This document shows, piece by piece, positions 11,473 to 19,213 of a DNA stretch of 64,000 nt. The stretch is taken from contig JAITLK010000002.1 of the NCBI GenBank assembly GCA_031277945.1, forward strand, positions 248,001-312,000. Reading direction: 5' to 3'. The notes beneath the pieces are model-generated. The model worked only from the letters and a program-made list of their open reading frames with translations. It searched no databases and was not told the origin of the DNA. The number at the start of each line of letters is the position of its first letter. Position 1 is the stretch's first letter. The stretch is from Microbacterium sp. (GTDB lineage: Bacteria; Actinomycetota; Actinomycetes; Actinomycetales; Microbacteriaceae). A program made the position numbers and the translations under genes.

Positions 11473-12281
11473 TCCGGTGTCTCCGATCGGTCGTGAAGGC
11501 TGCGTGGCAGCACGAGAGGGGCCCCCGAGAGCGGGTCTGTGATCACGGTGCAGGGGAGGGAGAAGACATCCTCCACGATCTCGGCCGTGATGATTTTCGC
11601 CGGGGGGCCCTGGGCGACGATCCTGCCGTCCTTCATCGCAATGATGTGACTGGCATAGCGGGCAGCATGATTCAGATCGTGCAGCACAGCCACCACTGTC
11701 TGGCCCCTCTCGCGGTTCTGGGTCAGGCAGAGGTCCAGGACCTCGATCTGGTGCGCGATGTCGAGGAAGGTCGTGGGCTCGTCCAACAGCAGGATGGGCG
11801 TGTCCTGCGCCAGCGACATCGCCAGCCACACGCGCTGGCGCTGCCCTCCGGAGAGCTCTGCGACGCTGCGATCCGCCAGGTCGACGACGTTGGTGGCGGA
11901 CATCGCGCGTCGTATCGCCTCCTCGTCCTCGTCGGACCACTGCCGGAGCAGGCGCTGATGCGGATACCTTCCTCGTCCGACGAGATCCGTCACGGTGATG
12001 CCGTCGGGCGCGAGAGCGGATTGCGGCAGAAGGGCGACCCGCCGAGAGACCTCCTTCGAGCGGAAGTCGCCGATCGGGAGCTCATCAAGGAGCACCCGGC
12101 CTGCCTGCGGTCGGAGTACGCGCGCCAAGGACCGCAGCAGCGTGGACTTCCCGCAGGCGTTCGGGCCGACGATGACCGTGAACTCGTGATCGGGGATGGC
12201 GACGTCGAGTCTCTCGGATACGACGCGGGCATCGTATCCGAGAGTGAGGTCTTCGCCGCGGAGACGGGAGGAGGGGGACAT
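11469..12281 (-). CDS. Ferric-siderophore ABC transporter ATP-binding protein (system 1)
   Basis: A 270-residue FepC/FecE-type ATPase energising siderophore import. Walker A is GPNACGKST (39-47), a form typical of iron-siderophore ATPases. The Q-loop region is LLPQSALAPDGITV, the signature LSGGQRQR (143-150), Walker B LLLDEPTTFLD, and the switch His is in AVLHDLNHA. It lies 18 bp after the second permease gene and overlaps the esterase gene by four bases. It is close in sequence to the ATPase at 16309-17103. Confidence 0.95.
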   Translation of the reverse strand: MSPSSRLRGEDLTLGYDARVVSERLDVAIPDHEFTVIVGPNACGKSTLLRSLARVLRPQAGRVLLDELPIGDFRSKEVSRRVALLPQSALAPDGITVTDLVGRGRYPHQRLLRQWSDEDEEAIRRAMSATNVVDLADRSVAELSGGQRQRVWLAMSLAQDTPILLLDEPTTFLDIAHQIEVLDLCLTQNRERGQTVVAVLHDLNHAARYASHIIAMKDGRIVAQGPPAKIITAEIVEDVFSLPCTVITDPLSGAPLVLPRSLHDRSETPE

Positions 12282-12299
12282 GGGCGACTTTCCCGCGGC

Positions 12300-13358
12300 T
12301 CAGAGCCGCGTGCTTCTGGCCAGAAGGACGAGCAGGTAGATCCCGCCGATGAGGCCGGTGAGCAGCCCCACAGGCATCGCAAGCCGGAGCGGGAGGTGCT
12401 GGGATGCGAGGTCGGCGGCGACAAGCAGGACAGATCCCCACAGTCCCGCGGTGAGCAGGGGCACCGCGGGCGAACGGGTCAGGCGTCGCGCGATGTGAGG
12501 AGCTGCGAGCGCCACGAACGAGATGGGACCGGCCGCCGCGACGGCCATCGCCGTAAGACCGACTCCGAGGACCATCATCGTGCGTCGCGTCTGCTCGGCG
12601 GGCACGCCGAGTTGGGTGGCGGCATCCTCGCCCAGTTCGAGTGCGTTGATTCGGGCGGCGCTGAGCAGCAGCAACGGAAGGAAGACGACGACGGCGATGA
12701 AGACAGGAAGAGCCTGCTGCCACGTGCGCGCATTGAGCGAGCCGGTGAGCCATAGCTGTGCCATCATCGCGGTGTCCTCGCTGCTGCGTGTGAGCAGGAG
12801 GGAGTTGAGCGCGCTGAGCATCGCCCCCACGCCGATACCGACCAGCACGAGGCGGTAGCCGCCGGTGGCGCGTCCGCGGAACGACAGCGCGTAGACGGCC
12901 GCCGCCGTAGCGAGACCGCCGGCGATCGCGCTCATCGCGACGGCGAACACGCCCCCGGCGAACAGCGTTATCTGCACCACGGCGCCCGCCGCCGCCCCGC
13001 TCACGAACCCGATGATGTCGGGCGAGCCGATGGCGTTTCGCGACAGCGATTGGAACACGCCCCCCGCGATGCCCAGAGCAGCACCGACAGCGACACCGGT
13101 GACTGCGCGCGGCAGACGTAGGTCCAGCACGACGCGCGCTGTTCGCGCGTCGGCCTCGCCGCCGATCACAGTCGCGAGGTCAGCGAGAGAGATCGGGATC
13201 GTCCCGGTGAGAAGCGCGGCAAGTATCGCCGCGAAGATCATCAGCACCGCGATGGCGCTCACGAGTGCGGTGCGACGGTGGATACGCAGGGAGACATGCC
13301 CGACATGGACGATCCGGGTTCCGAGATGCTCAGAGGGGCGGAAGTTCGGCGTGGTCAC
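12300..13358 (-). CDS. Ferric-siderophore ABC transporter permease (FecCD family, system 1, second subunit)
   Basis: A 352-residue polytopic membrane protein of the BtuC/FecCD fold. Diagnostic stretches are LRLPRAVTGVAVGAALGIAG, SRNAIGSPDIIG, AAAGPISFVALAAPHIAR (the ATPase-coupling region) and LPVGLLTGLIGG-like C-terminal sequence. GTG 13358 is the start because it overlaps the stop of the upstream permease (GTGA). Upstream in-frame codons belong to that gene read in another frame. It pairs with 13355-14365 as a heterodimeric channel. Confidence 0.92.
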   Translation of the reverse strand: MTTPNFRPSEHLGTRIVHVGHVSLRIHRRTALVSAIAVLMIFAAILAALLTGTIPISLADLATVIGGEADARTARVVLDLRLPRAVTGVAVGAALGIAGGVFQSLSRNAIGSPDIIGFVSGAAAGAVVQITLFAGGVFAVAMSAIAGGLATAAAVYALSFRGRATGGYRLVLVGIGVGAMLSALNSLLLTRSSEDTAMMAQLWLTGSLNARTWQQALPVFIAVVVFLPLLLLSAARINALELGEDAATQLGVPAEQTRRTMMVLGVGLTAMAVAAAGPISFVALAAPHIARRLTRSPAVPLLTAGLWGSVLLVAADLASQHLPLRLAMPVGLLTGLIGGIYLLVLLARSTRL

Positions 13359-14365
13359 AGCGTTGCCAGCTTTCGACGGCGAACGATGGCGACGAAGAAC
13401 GGGCCGCCGATGATGGCCATCACAATGGCTGTCTGCACCTCGCCCGGAAACGCGACGAGGCGGCCGACGATGTCCGCAGCCAGCAGGACGTTCGCGGCGA
13501 TCAAACAGGAGAAGGGCAGCACGTAGCGATAGTCGGGTCCGACGATGCTCCGCGCGATCAGGGGCGCGGTGAGCCCGATGAACCCGATGGGTCCTGCGGC
13601 TGCCGTTGCGCTCCCGGCGAGCAGAACGATGAGGCCAGCGGCGGCGATCGTCGTCCATCTGACGGACACCCCGAGAGCGGTGCCCACATCGGAACCCATC
13701 GCAAGGGCGTTGAGCGGGCGCGCCAGCACTAGCGCCCCGAGCATGCCGATGACGACAAATGCGACGACCGCCAAGATCGTGTCCCACCCGCGTCCCTGTA
13801 GTGATCCGACGCTCCAGAACCGGAAGGTGCCGAACGCGCTCTGGTCATTGAGTACGACTGCGCTCGTATAGGCGCCGAGCACGACCGAGAGGGCGGCGCC
13901 GGCCAGCACGAGGCGCACGGGGTTGGCTCCCTGCGAGAAGGCGCCGCCGAGGGCGTACACGGCCACGGCGGCAGCACCGGCACCGAGGAATGCCGCCCAG
14001 ATGTAACTCGACACGTTCGCTGATCCGGCCACGACGATGGCCGTCACCACGGCTGCGGATGCCCCCGCGTTGACCCCGAGAAGTCCGGGCTCGGCCAGCG
14101 GGTTGCGGGTGACCGCCTGCATCACCGCGCCCGCGGTGCCCAGAGCGGCGCCCACCAGGATTCCCAGGACCGTGCGCGGCACGCGCAGCTCCGTGATGAT
14201 CAGGTGCGCATCATTGGCGCCGTCGAACGAGCTGAGCGCCTCCCAGACGACGGCGAACGGGATGGGGCGCGAACCCCACACGATGCTGAGCACTGCGAGA
14301 ACGATGAGGCTCGCAGTGCCCAGCAGGGTGCCGAGTCGTCGGCGCGCGCGAATCGTGTCAGCCAC
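13355..14365 (-). CDS. Ferric-siderophore ABC transporter permease (FecCD family, system 1, first subunit)
   Basis: A 336-residue FecCD-type permease with LRVPRTVLGILVGAALGTAGAVMQ-type motif, TRNPLAEPGLLGVNAG and the coupling segment AAAGPIGFIGLTAPLIAR. The start at GTG 14365 gives an 8-bp overlap with the binding-protein gene and removes about 50 residues of non-membrane sequence that would come from the binding-protein gene in another frame. It is followed by the second permease with a 4-bp overlap. Confidence 0.9.
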   Translation of the reverse strand: MADTIRARRRLGTLLGTASLIVLAVLSIVWGSRPIPFAVVWEALSSFDGANDAHLIITELRVPRTVLGILVGAALGTAGAVMQAVTRNPLAEPGLLGVNAGASAAVVTAIVVAGSANVSSYIWAAFLGAGAAAVAVYALGGAFSQGANPVRLVLAGAALSVVLGAYTSAVVLNDQSAFGTFRFWSVGSLQGRGWDTILAVVAFVVIGMLGALVLARPLNALAMGSDVGTALGVSVRWTTIAAAGLIVLLAGSATAAAGPIGFIGLTAPLIARSIVGPDYRYVLPFSCLIAANVLLAADIVGRLVAFPGEVQTAIVMAIIGGPFFVAIVRRRKLATL

Positions 14366-15365
14366 GACCGAACGCCGTGGTGACCGCGTCGATGATCTCG
14401 TTGGCGCTGTAGTAGTCGATGCGGAACGAATCCGGGCCGAGAGCGTACACGGATCGGGATACGACGGCGGGTGCGTTCTGGAGCACGGAGGTGCTGAGCA
14501 GATCATCTCGCGTGCTCTCATCGCCCGAGATGATGAATACGGTGGGTGCAGTCAGAGCAGCCACGGTGTTCTCGATAGACAGGAAATTGAAGTCCTGACG
14601 AACGCGGCCTGAAGTGTCCATGCCCTCGGGCGCCGGCGCGATGTCGAAACCGAGCGCTGTGAGCAGCGTTGCGTGCGGTCCGCCGATCTTGGCGAAGGCG
14701 GTGTCCCCACCGGCGCCGTTGTAGACGATGGCGTTCGCCTGACCGGCGGGGTGATCGATCGCCGCCGCAGTCTCGGCGACATGCGCGTCGAAGTCGGCGA
14801 CGACCTTCTCGGCGTTCTGCTCCAGGCCGGTCGCCTCACCGAGCTCCCGCGCCAGTTCCTGCCAGGTCTTGTCGCCGTAGTTGTAGACGACTGTGGGGGC
14901 GATCTGCTGCAGTTCGGCGAGGTTGTCGAGGGTGCTATCCGCACCGGACGTGGAGACGACGATGAGATCCGGATCCGCCGCCATGACGGCCTCCAGGTCG
15001 AGAGTCAGCTCAGGATAGAGGACATCCACGCCGCGGTCGACGGCCACATCGGCCCACTGCGCGAAGAAGCCATGCTCATCAGCGCCGTTTCCTGGTGTGG
15101 TCGCCGCCGTTGCGATGATGGGCGCATCGATGGCGAGGAGCGTGCCGGTGATCGACAGGGATGTCGAGACGATGCGCTTCGGCTGTGCGGGAATGGTGGT
15201 GGTGCCCCCCTCATGCTCTACGACGCGCGGCCACGACTGCTCGGCCGGAGTCGGCGCGGCGGTGTCGGTCGCTGGTTCGGCGACAGCGGCGGAGCATGCC
15301 GCCAGACCGAGGGCGAGAAGGCCGGCGGCGGCGAGTGCCGTCAGCCGTGTGACAACTGAGTTCAT
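14358..15365 (-). CDS. Ferric-siderophore substrate-binding lipoprotein (system 1)
   Basis: A 335-residue FepB-type binding protein. The signal peptide ends in the lipobox LAAC (Cys24), so it is a lipoprotein on the outer face of the membrane. The helical-backbone binding fold shows PKRIVSTSLSITGTLLAID at the start and LEAVMAADPDLIVVS later. It is the first gene of the operon and divergent from the AraC gene at 15516, with a DtxR/IdeR-like box in the 150-bp gap. The esterase at the end of the operon suggests a catecholate-ester ligand. Confidence 0.92.
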   Translation of the reverse strand: MNSVVTRLTALAAAGLLALGLAACSAAVAEPATDTAAPTPAEQSWPRVVEHEGGTTTIPAQPKRIVSTSLSITGTLLAIDAPIIATAATTPGNGADEHGFFAQWADVAVDRGVDVLYPELTLDLEAVMAADPDLIVVSTSGADSTLDNLAELQQIAPTVVYNYGDKTWQELARELGEATGLEQNAEKVVADFDAHVAETAAAIDHPAGQANAIVYNGAGGDTAFAKIGGPHATLLTALGFDIAPAPEGMDTSGRVRQDFNFLSIENTVAALTAPTVFIISGDESTRDDLLSTSVLQNAPAVVSRSVYALGPDSFRIDYYSANEIIDAVTTAFGRG

Positions 15366-15425
15366 CGGGGTCCTTGTTCCTGAGGGCCGGACGCGTGCAT
15401 CCGGGGCAGCCGAGCTGTGCCTGAG

Positions 15426-15444
15426 TTAGCTTAGGCTTGCCTTA
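15426..15444. promoter_or_regulatory. DtxR/IdeR-like iron box upstream of system 1
   Basis: TTAGCTTAGGCTTGCCTTA matches the 19-bp DtxR/IdeR consensus TTAGGTTAGGCTAACCTAA at 15 of 19 positions. It overlaps the spacer and -10 of a minus-strand promoter (TTGTCA at 15452-15447, TAACTC at 15428-15423), where a Fe-bound repressor would block the importer operon. Confidence 0.8.
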
Positions 15445-15454
15445 TATGACAATG

Positions 15455-15471
15455 TTGTCCTGAGTGGACAA
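15455..15471. promoter_or_regulatory. Inverted repeat in the AraC/binding-protein intergenic region
   Basis: TTGTCCTGAGTGGACAA: perfect 6-bp arms around TGAGT, with further TTGTC/GGACAAC half-sites on either side. It may be a binding site for the adjacent AraC regulator; this is a guess from position. Confidence 0.4.
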
Positions 15472-15515
15472 GCCGTGCTCTGCCAGGACAACCAGGCGAG
15501 AGGGCGGCGACGGAG

Positions 15516-16277
15516 ATGCGGAACGGGGACCGCAGCGGTGCGGGAGAGGCGATGCACGCCGCTCGGCGGTCGGTGGAGATCGCGGGGCATCACCGCCATG
15601 AACTGACATGGGTGGTGCACGGCAGCGCGGTCGTGGAGTCAGTGCACGACCGATGGCGTCTGACGACCGCGCACGCACTGTGGATTCCTGCAGGCGTGGA
15701 TCACCGGATCGAGCTGGACGGCGAATCGCTCGTGTTCCCGCTGTGGTTCGAGCCGGCCCTGCACGCCTCGCCATGGCGTGAGCCTCGGGTGATCCAGCGG
15801 AGCCCGAGCCTGACCGCGTTCGCCCGACGCATGCTGCAGCCGGGTCTCAGCTCGCCGGCTGAGCTGGAGGAGGCGGTGAACGGCGTCTATCGCCTGATGC
15901 AAACTCACGCGGAAGCCCGTGAACTGCTGCCCGTGCCGACCGACCCCCGCGCGCGGGAGGTGGCGGAGGGCCTCCTTGCTGACCCTGCGTGCCCGCTCAC
16001 TCTCGAAGGATGGGCCCGTCGCGTGCACACCAGCAGCAAGACACTTCAGCGCCACTTCGCCAACGAGACGAACCTGACATTTCCCGCGTGGCGGTCGGCG
16101 GCACGTCTGCGTGCGTCACTTCCGCTGCTGGAGCGCGGCGATCAGGTCGCGGCGGTGTCGGCGGTTGTGGGATTCGCCAGCGCCAGCGGGTTCGTGACGG
16201 CATTTCGCAAGAGGTACGGATGCACTCCTGCGGATCATCGCCGGCTTGCGCGGTCGTCTCGGGTAAGTGCGGCCTGA
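15516..16277 (+). CDS. AraC-family regulator next to siderophore system 1
   Basis: About 250 residues. The N-terminal half is a cupin-like sensor (HRHELTWVVHGSAVVE...LWIPAGVDHRIELDG). The C-terminal half has two HTH segments (LTLEGWARRVHTSSKTLQRHF and QVAAVSAVVGFASASGFVTAFRKRYGCTPADHR). Divergent from the binding-protein gene, it is probably its activator, perhaps sensing the imported siderophore. ATG 15516 is used here. ATG 15552 has a closer GGGAG site and is an equally plausible start, giving 241 residues. Confidence 0.88.
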   Translation: MRNGDRSGAGEAMHAARRSVEIAGHHRHELTWVVHGSAVVESVHDRWRLTTAHALWIPAGVDHRIELDGESLVFPLWFEPALHASPWREPRVIQRSPSLTAFARRMLQPGLSSPAELEEAVNGVYRLMQTHAEARELLPVPTDPRAREVAEGLLADPACPLTLEGWARRVHTSSKTLQRHFANETNLTFPAWRSAARLRASLPLLERGDQVAAVSAVVGFASASGFVTAFRKRYGCTPADHRRLARSSRVSAA

Positions 16278-16308
16278 GACGAAGACTGGCGGCGCGGTCA
16301 CCGCGCCA

Positions 16309-17103
16309 TCAGCCGCGTCGTACACCCCGTGGCAGGACTACGGGTGCGCCGGTTTCCGGGTCGGGGACTACTTGGGCGTCGAGGTCGAAGACCTCACGCA
16401 CAAGTCGGGTGGTCACGACATCCTGCGGAGCCCCCTCGGCGATGATACGCCCGTCCCTCATGGCGATGACATGAGTCGCATACCTTGCGGCCATCGCCAG
16501 TTCGTGAAGCACCGCCACCACGGTGCGCCCGTCCTCCTTCAGGCGGACGGCCAGCTCGAGCACCTCCACCTGGTGGGCGATATCCAGGAATGTCGTCGGC
16601 TCATCGAGCAGCAGCACGTCCGTTTCCTGTGCGAGGGCGAGCGCGATCCATGCACGTTGCCGCTGGCCTCCGGAGAGCTCGTCCACGTGCCGGTGGGCGA
16701 GATCCGCGACGCCGGCGGCGAGCAGAGCCGCCTCAACAGCGCGTGCATCGCTTCGAGACCACTGACTGAGCACGCTCTGATGCGCGTATCTGCCTCTCGA
16801 GACCAGGTCGAGCACGGTGATGCCATCGGGCGTGAGAGGGGATTGCGGCAGCAGCGCGACGTGAAGGGCGAGCTCGTTCGCGGAGTAGCTGCGAATGTCG
16901 GCGCCGTCCAGAAGCACCCGGCCGTTTCGTGCAGGCAGCAAGCGGGCGAGTGCGCGCAGGAGGGTCGACTTCCCGCACGCATTGGGGCCGATGATCGCGG
17001 TGAAGGTGGCCGGGGGGATGTGCACGTTGAGTCTGTCGATGACTGTCCGCCGCCCATACCCGACGGTGAGGGCTTCTGCGACGATTCCGCGTTCTTCGTT
17101 CAT
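16309..17103 (-). CDS. Ferric-siderophore ABC transporter ATP-binding protein (system 2)
   Basis: A 264-residue FepC/FecE-type ATPase with Walker A GPNACGKST (39-47), LLPQSPLTPDGITV, signature LSGGQRQR and Walker B LLLDEPTTFLDIAHQ. Start 17103 overlaps the stop of the preceding permease (ATGA). It is the last gene of system 2 and converges on the AraC gene ending at 16277. It strongly resembles the system 1 ATPase along its length, so the two are paralogues. Confidence 0.95.
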   Translation of the reverse strand: MNEERGIVAEALTVGYGRRTVIDRLNVHIPPATFTAIIGPNACGKSTLLRALARLLPARNGRVLLDGADIRSYSANELALHVALLPQSPLTPDGITVLDLVSRGRYAHQSVLSQWSRSDARAVEAALLAAGVADLAHRHVDELSGGQRQRAWIALALAQETDVLLLDEPTTFLDIAHQVEVLELAVRLKEDGRTVVAVLHELAMAARYATHVIAMRDGRIIAEGAPQDVVTTRLVREVFDLDAQVVPDPETGAPVVLPRGVRRG

Positions 17104-18185
17104 CTGCGTTTTCCCTCTCGAGTCAGGAGCCACACCAGATATGCGCCTCCGATCACCACGGTTACTGCCCCCACGGGAAGACGTACGCCCGGTACGAGGT
17201 GCTGCGCGATGAGGTCGGCACTGCTGAGCAGAGCTGCTCCCACCAGCGCGGACACCAGGAGGCTCGCCCGGGCCGCGCCTCCGCACAGGCGCCGCGCGAT
17301 CTGCGGAGCTGCGAGTGCGATGAAGGAGATCGGTCCCGTGACGGCGGTGACCAGGGCGGTGAAGCCCACTCCGACGAGCACCAGCATCAGCTTGGTGCGT
17401 TCGACGCGCAGTCCGAGCGAGGCGGCGGCCTCATCGCCGAGTTCAATCACGGGAAGCCGTCGTGAGATGGTGGGCAGCGCAAGCATCAGGACGGCGGCAA
17501 CCAGCGCCGCGAGCGCCAGCGGAGGCCAAGTCATGCCGCTGAGTGAGCCGGAATCCCAGATTGCCGCCTGAAGCGCGGCATCGAGGTCCGCCTTCACACT
17601 GAACCATGACGTGAGCGCCCGCAGGATGGCGCCGAGTGCAAGACCGACGACGATCAGCCGGAATCCATGCGTGCCCCGTTGGAATGCGAGCAGGTAGACC
17701 AGTGCGGCTGCGACGATGCCGCCGGTGACCGCGCCGGCGGCGTAGACGAGGAAGCCGCTGCCGCCGAACATGATCACGACGATCACTCCCGCATACGAAC
17801 CCGCGCCGAGACCGATGATGTCGGGGCTGCCAAGTGGATTGCGAGTGAGTGTCTGAAAGAGCGTTCCACCGATGGCGAGGCATCCGCCGAACAGCGCCGC
17901 GGCGAGCGCTCGGGAGCCGCGCCATTCGAAGACGAGTCGCTCAGCCGCGGTTGCGTCCGGGGCGAGCGCGTGCAGGAGCGACGCCGGTTCCACTCCTCCG
18001 CTGCCGATGGTGAGCGCCAGAATGAACAGCAGGGGGACGAGAAGAAGGAGCGCGGACACGACCCATAACGAACGCCAGGGCAGGCGGCGGCTGAATGGGC
18101 CCCAGCGCAGGGTTCCTTCACGGCGTTGCGGCATCGGCTGGGTGACCCTCAGGGGTGGTTCCAGCCGGATGGGTTCCCCGTTCAC
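17100..18185 (-). CDS. Ferric-siderophore ABC transporter permease (FecCD family, system 2, second subunit)
   Basis: A 361-residue polytopic FecCD permease. After a basic N-terminus of about 40 residues come the family motifs WRGSRALAAALFGGCLAIGG, TRNPLGSPDIIGLGAGSYAG and TGPISFIALAAPQIARR, and the C-terminal VRLPVGAVTVVIGGAYLVWLL. GTG 18185 overlaps the stop of the first permease (GTGA) and is the natural start. Confidence 0.92.
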   Translation of the reverse strand: MNGEPIRLEPPLRVTQPMPQRREGTLRWGPFSRRLPWRSLWVVSALLLLVPLLFILALTIGSGGVEPASLLHALAPDATAAERLVFEWRGSRALAAALFGGCLAIGGTLFQTLTRNPLGSPDIIGLGAGSYAGVIVVIMFGGSGFLVYAAGAVTGGIVAAALVYLLAFQRGTHGFRLIVVGLALGAILRALTSWFSVKADLDAALQAAIWDSGSLSGMTWPPLALAALVAAVLMLALPTISRRLPVIELGDEAAASLGLRVERTKLMLVLVGVGFTALVTAVTGPISFIALAAPQIARRLCGGAARASLLVSALVGAALLSSADLIAQHLVPGVRLPVGAVTVVIGGAYLVWLLTREGKRR

Positions 18186-19213
18186 CAGGTCACCCGCGGG
18201 GAGGTGCGGACGAGGAGGATGAGCACGGGTCCGCCGATCAGCGCCGTCATGATGCCCAGCTGCAACTCGGCCGGCCACACCACGAGCCGGCCGACGACAT
18301 CGGAGAGCAGGACGAGCGCGGGGGCGAGAAGGAGCGCATAGGGAAGGATCCATCGTTGATCGGGGCCGGTGATGCGTCGCACGGCGTGCGGGATCATGAG
18401 ACCGACGAACGCGATCGGTCCTGCCGCGGCGGTGGAGGCTCCGCACAGCAGGACGATCGCGATGAAGCCGACGAACCGAACGGTTCGGACGCGAACGCCG
18501 ACCGATCGTGCCACGTCGTCGCCCAGCGCGAGGGCGTTAAGGGCTCGGCTGCAAAGCAGCGCAACGACGGCGCCCGTGAGAATGAAGGGCAGGACCGTCG
18601 GCAGTGTTCCCTCCGGGCGGTCGGTGATGGAGCCGACGCCCCAGAACCTCATCCGGTCGAACGTGCGGGGATCGATCAGCGTGAGAAGCGTCGCGGCGCC
18701 GAGGAAGACCGAGCTCAGGGCCATGCCGACGAGGGTGAGCCGCACCGGTGTGATGCCGCCACGGGAACGGGCGGCAATGGCGTACACGAGGACCGCCGCG
18801 ACCGCCGCCCCGCCGAAGGCCCACCATACGAAGTCGGCGATGTGAACCAGGCCGAACGCCGCGACCCCGACAGCGACCGATAGGGCGGCTCCGCCGTTGA
18901 CACCCAACAGGCCCGGATCGGCCAGCGGATTGTGCGTGAGCGCCTGCATCAGGGCTCCGGCGATGCCGAGGGCGATCCCGACAGCGATACCCAGCAACGT
19001 GCGTGGCACCCGTACCTCGGTCACCGTGATCTGCGACACGGTACCGTCCGGCGAGAACAGCGCGGCGAGAACGGTCCCGGGCGCGAGCAGAGCGGAGCCG
19101 ACCATGACGCTCACCAAGGCAGCGGCGACGAGCAGGGCGGCTGACAACAGGAGCCCGATCGCGCGGGCGGTGCCCGAGCGTGCCGCAGCACGCTCGGGCC
19201 GCGTCGAAGTCAT
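18182..19213 (-). CDS. Ferric-siderophore ABC transporter permease (FecCD family, system 2, first subunit)
   Basis: A 343-residue polytopic permease with VRVPRTLLGIAVGIALGIAG, THNPLADPGLLGVNGG and AAAGPIAFVGLMIPHAVRR. It starts at ATG 19213, overlapping the stop of the siderophore-interacting protein gene (ATGA), and overlaps the second permease by four bases. It forms the channel with 17100-18185. Confidence 0.93.
   Translation of the reverse strand: MTSTRPERAAARSGTARAIGLLLSAALLVAAALVSVMVGSALLAPGTVLAALFSPDGTVSQITVTEVRVPRTLLGIAVGIALGIAGALMQALTHNPLADPGLLGVNGGAALSVAVGVAAFGLVHIADFVWWAFGGAAVAAVLVYAIAARSRGGITPVRLTLVGMALSSVFLGAATLLTLIDPRTFDRMRFWGVGSITDRPEGTLPTVLPFILTGAVVALLCSRALNALALGDDVARSVGVRVRTVRFVGFIAIVLLCGASTAAAGPIAFVGLMIPHAVRRITGPDQRWILPYALLLAPALVLLSDVVGRLVVWPAELQLGIMTALIGGPVLILLVRTSPRVTW

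Noticed and set aside
16278..16308. Intrinsic terminator between the AraC gene and the converging ATPase gene
   Set aside because: The 31-bp gap shows no convincing stem-loop or T-tract.
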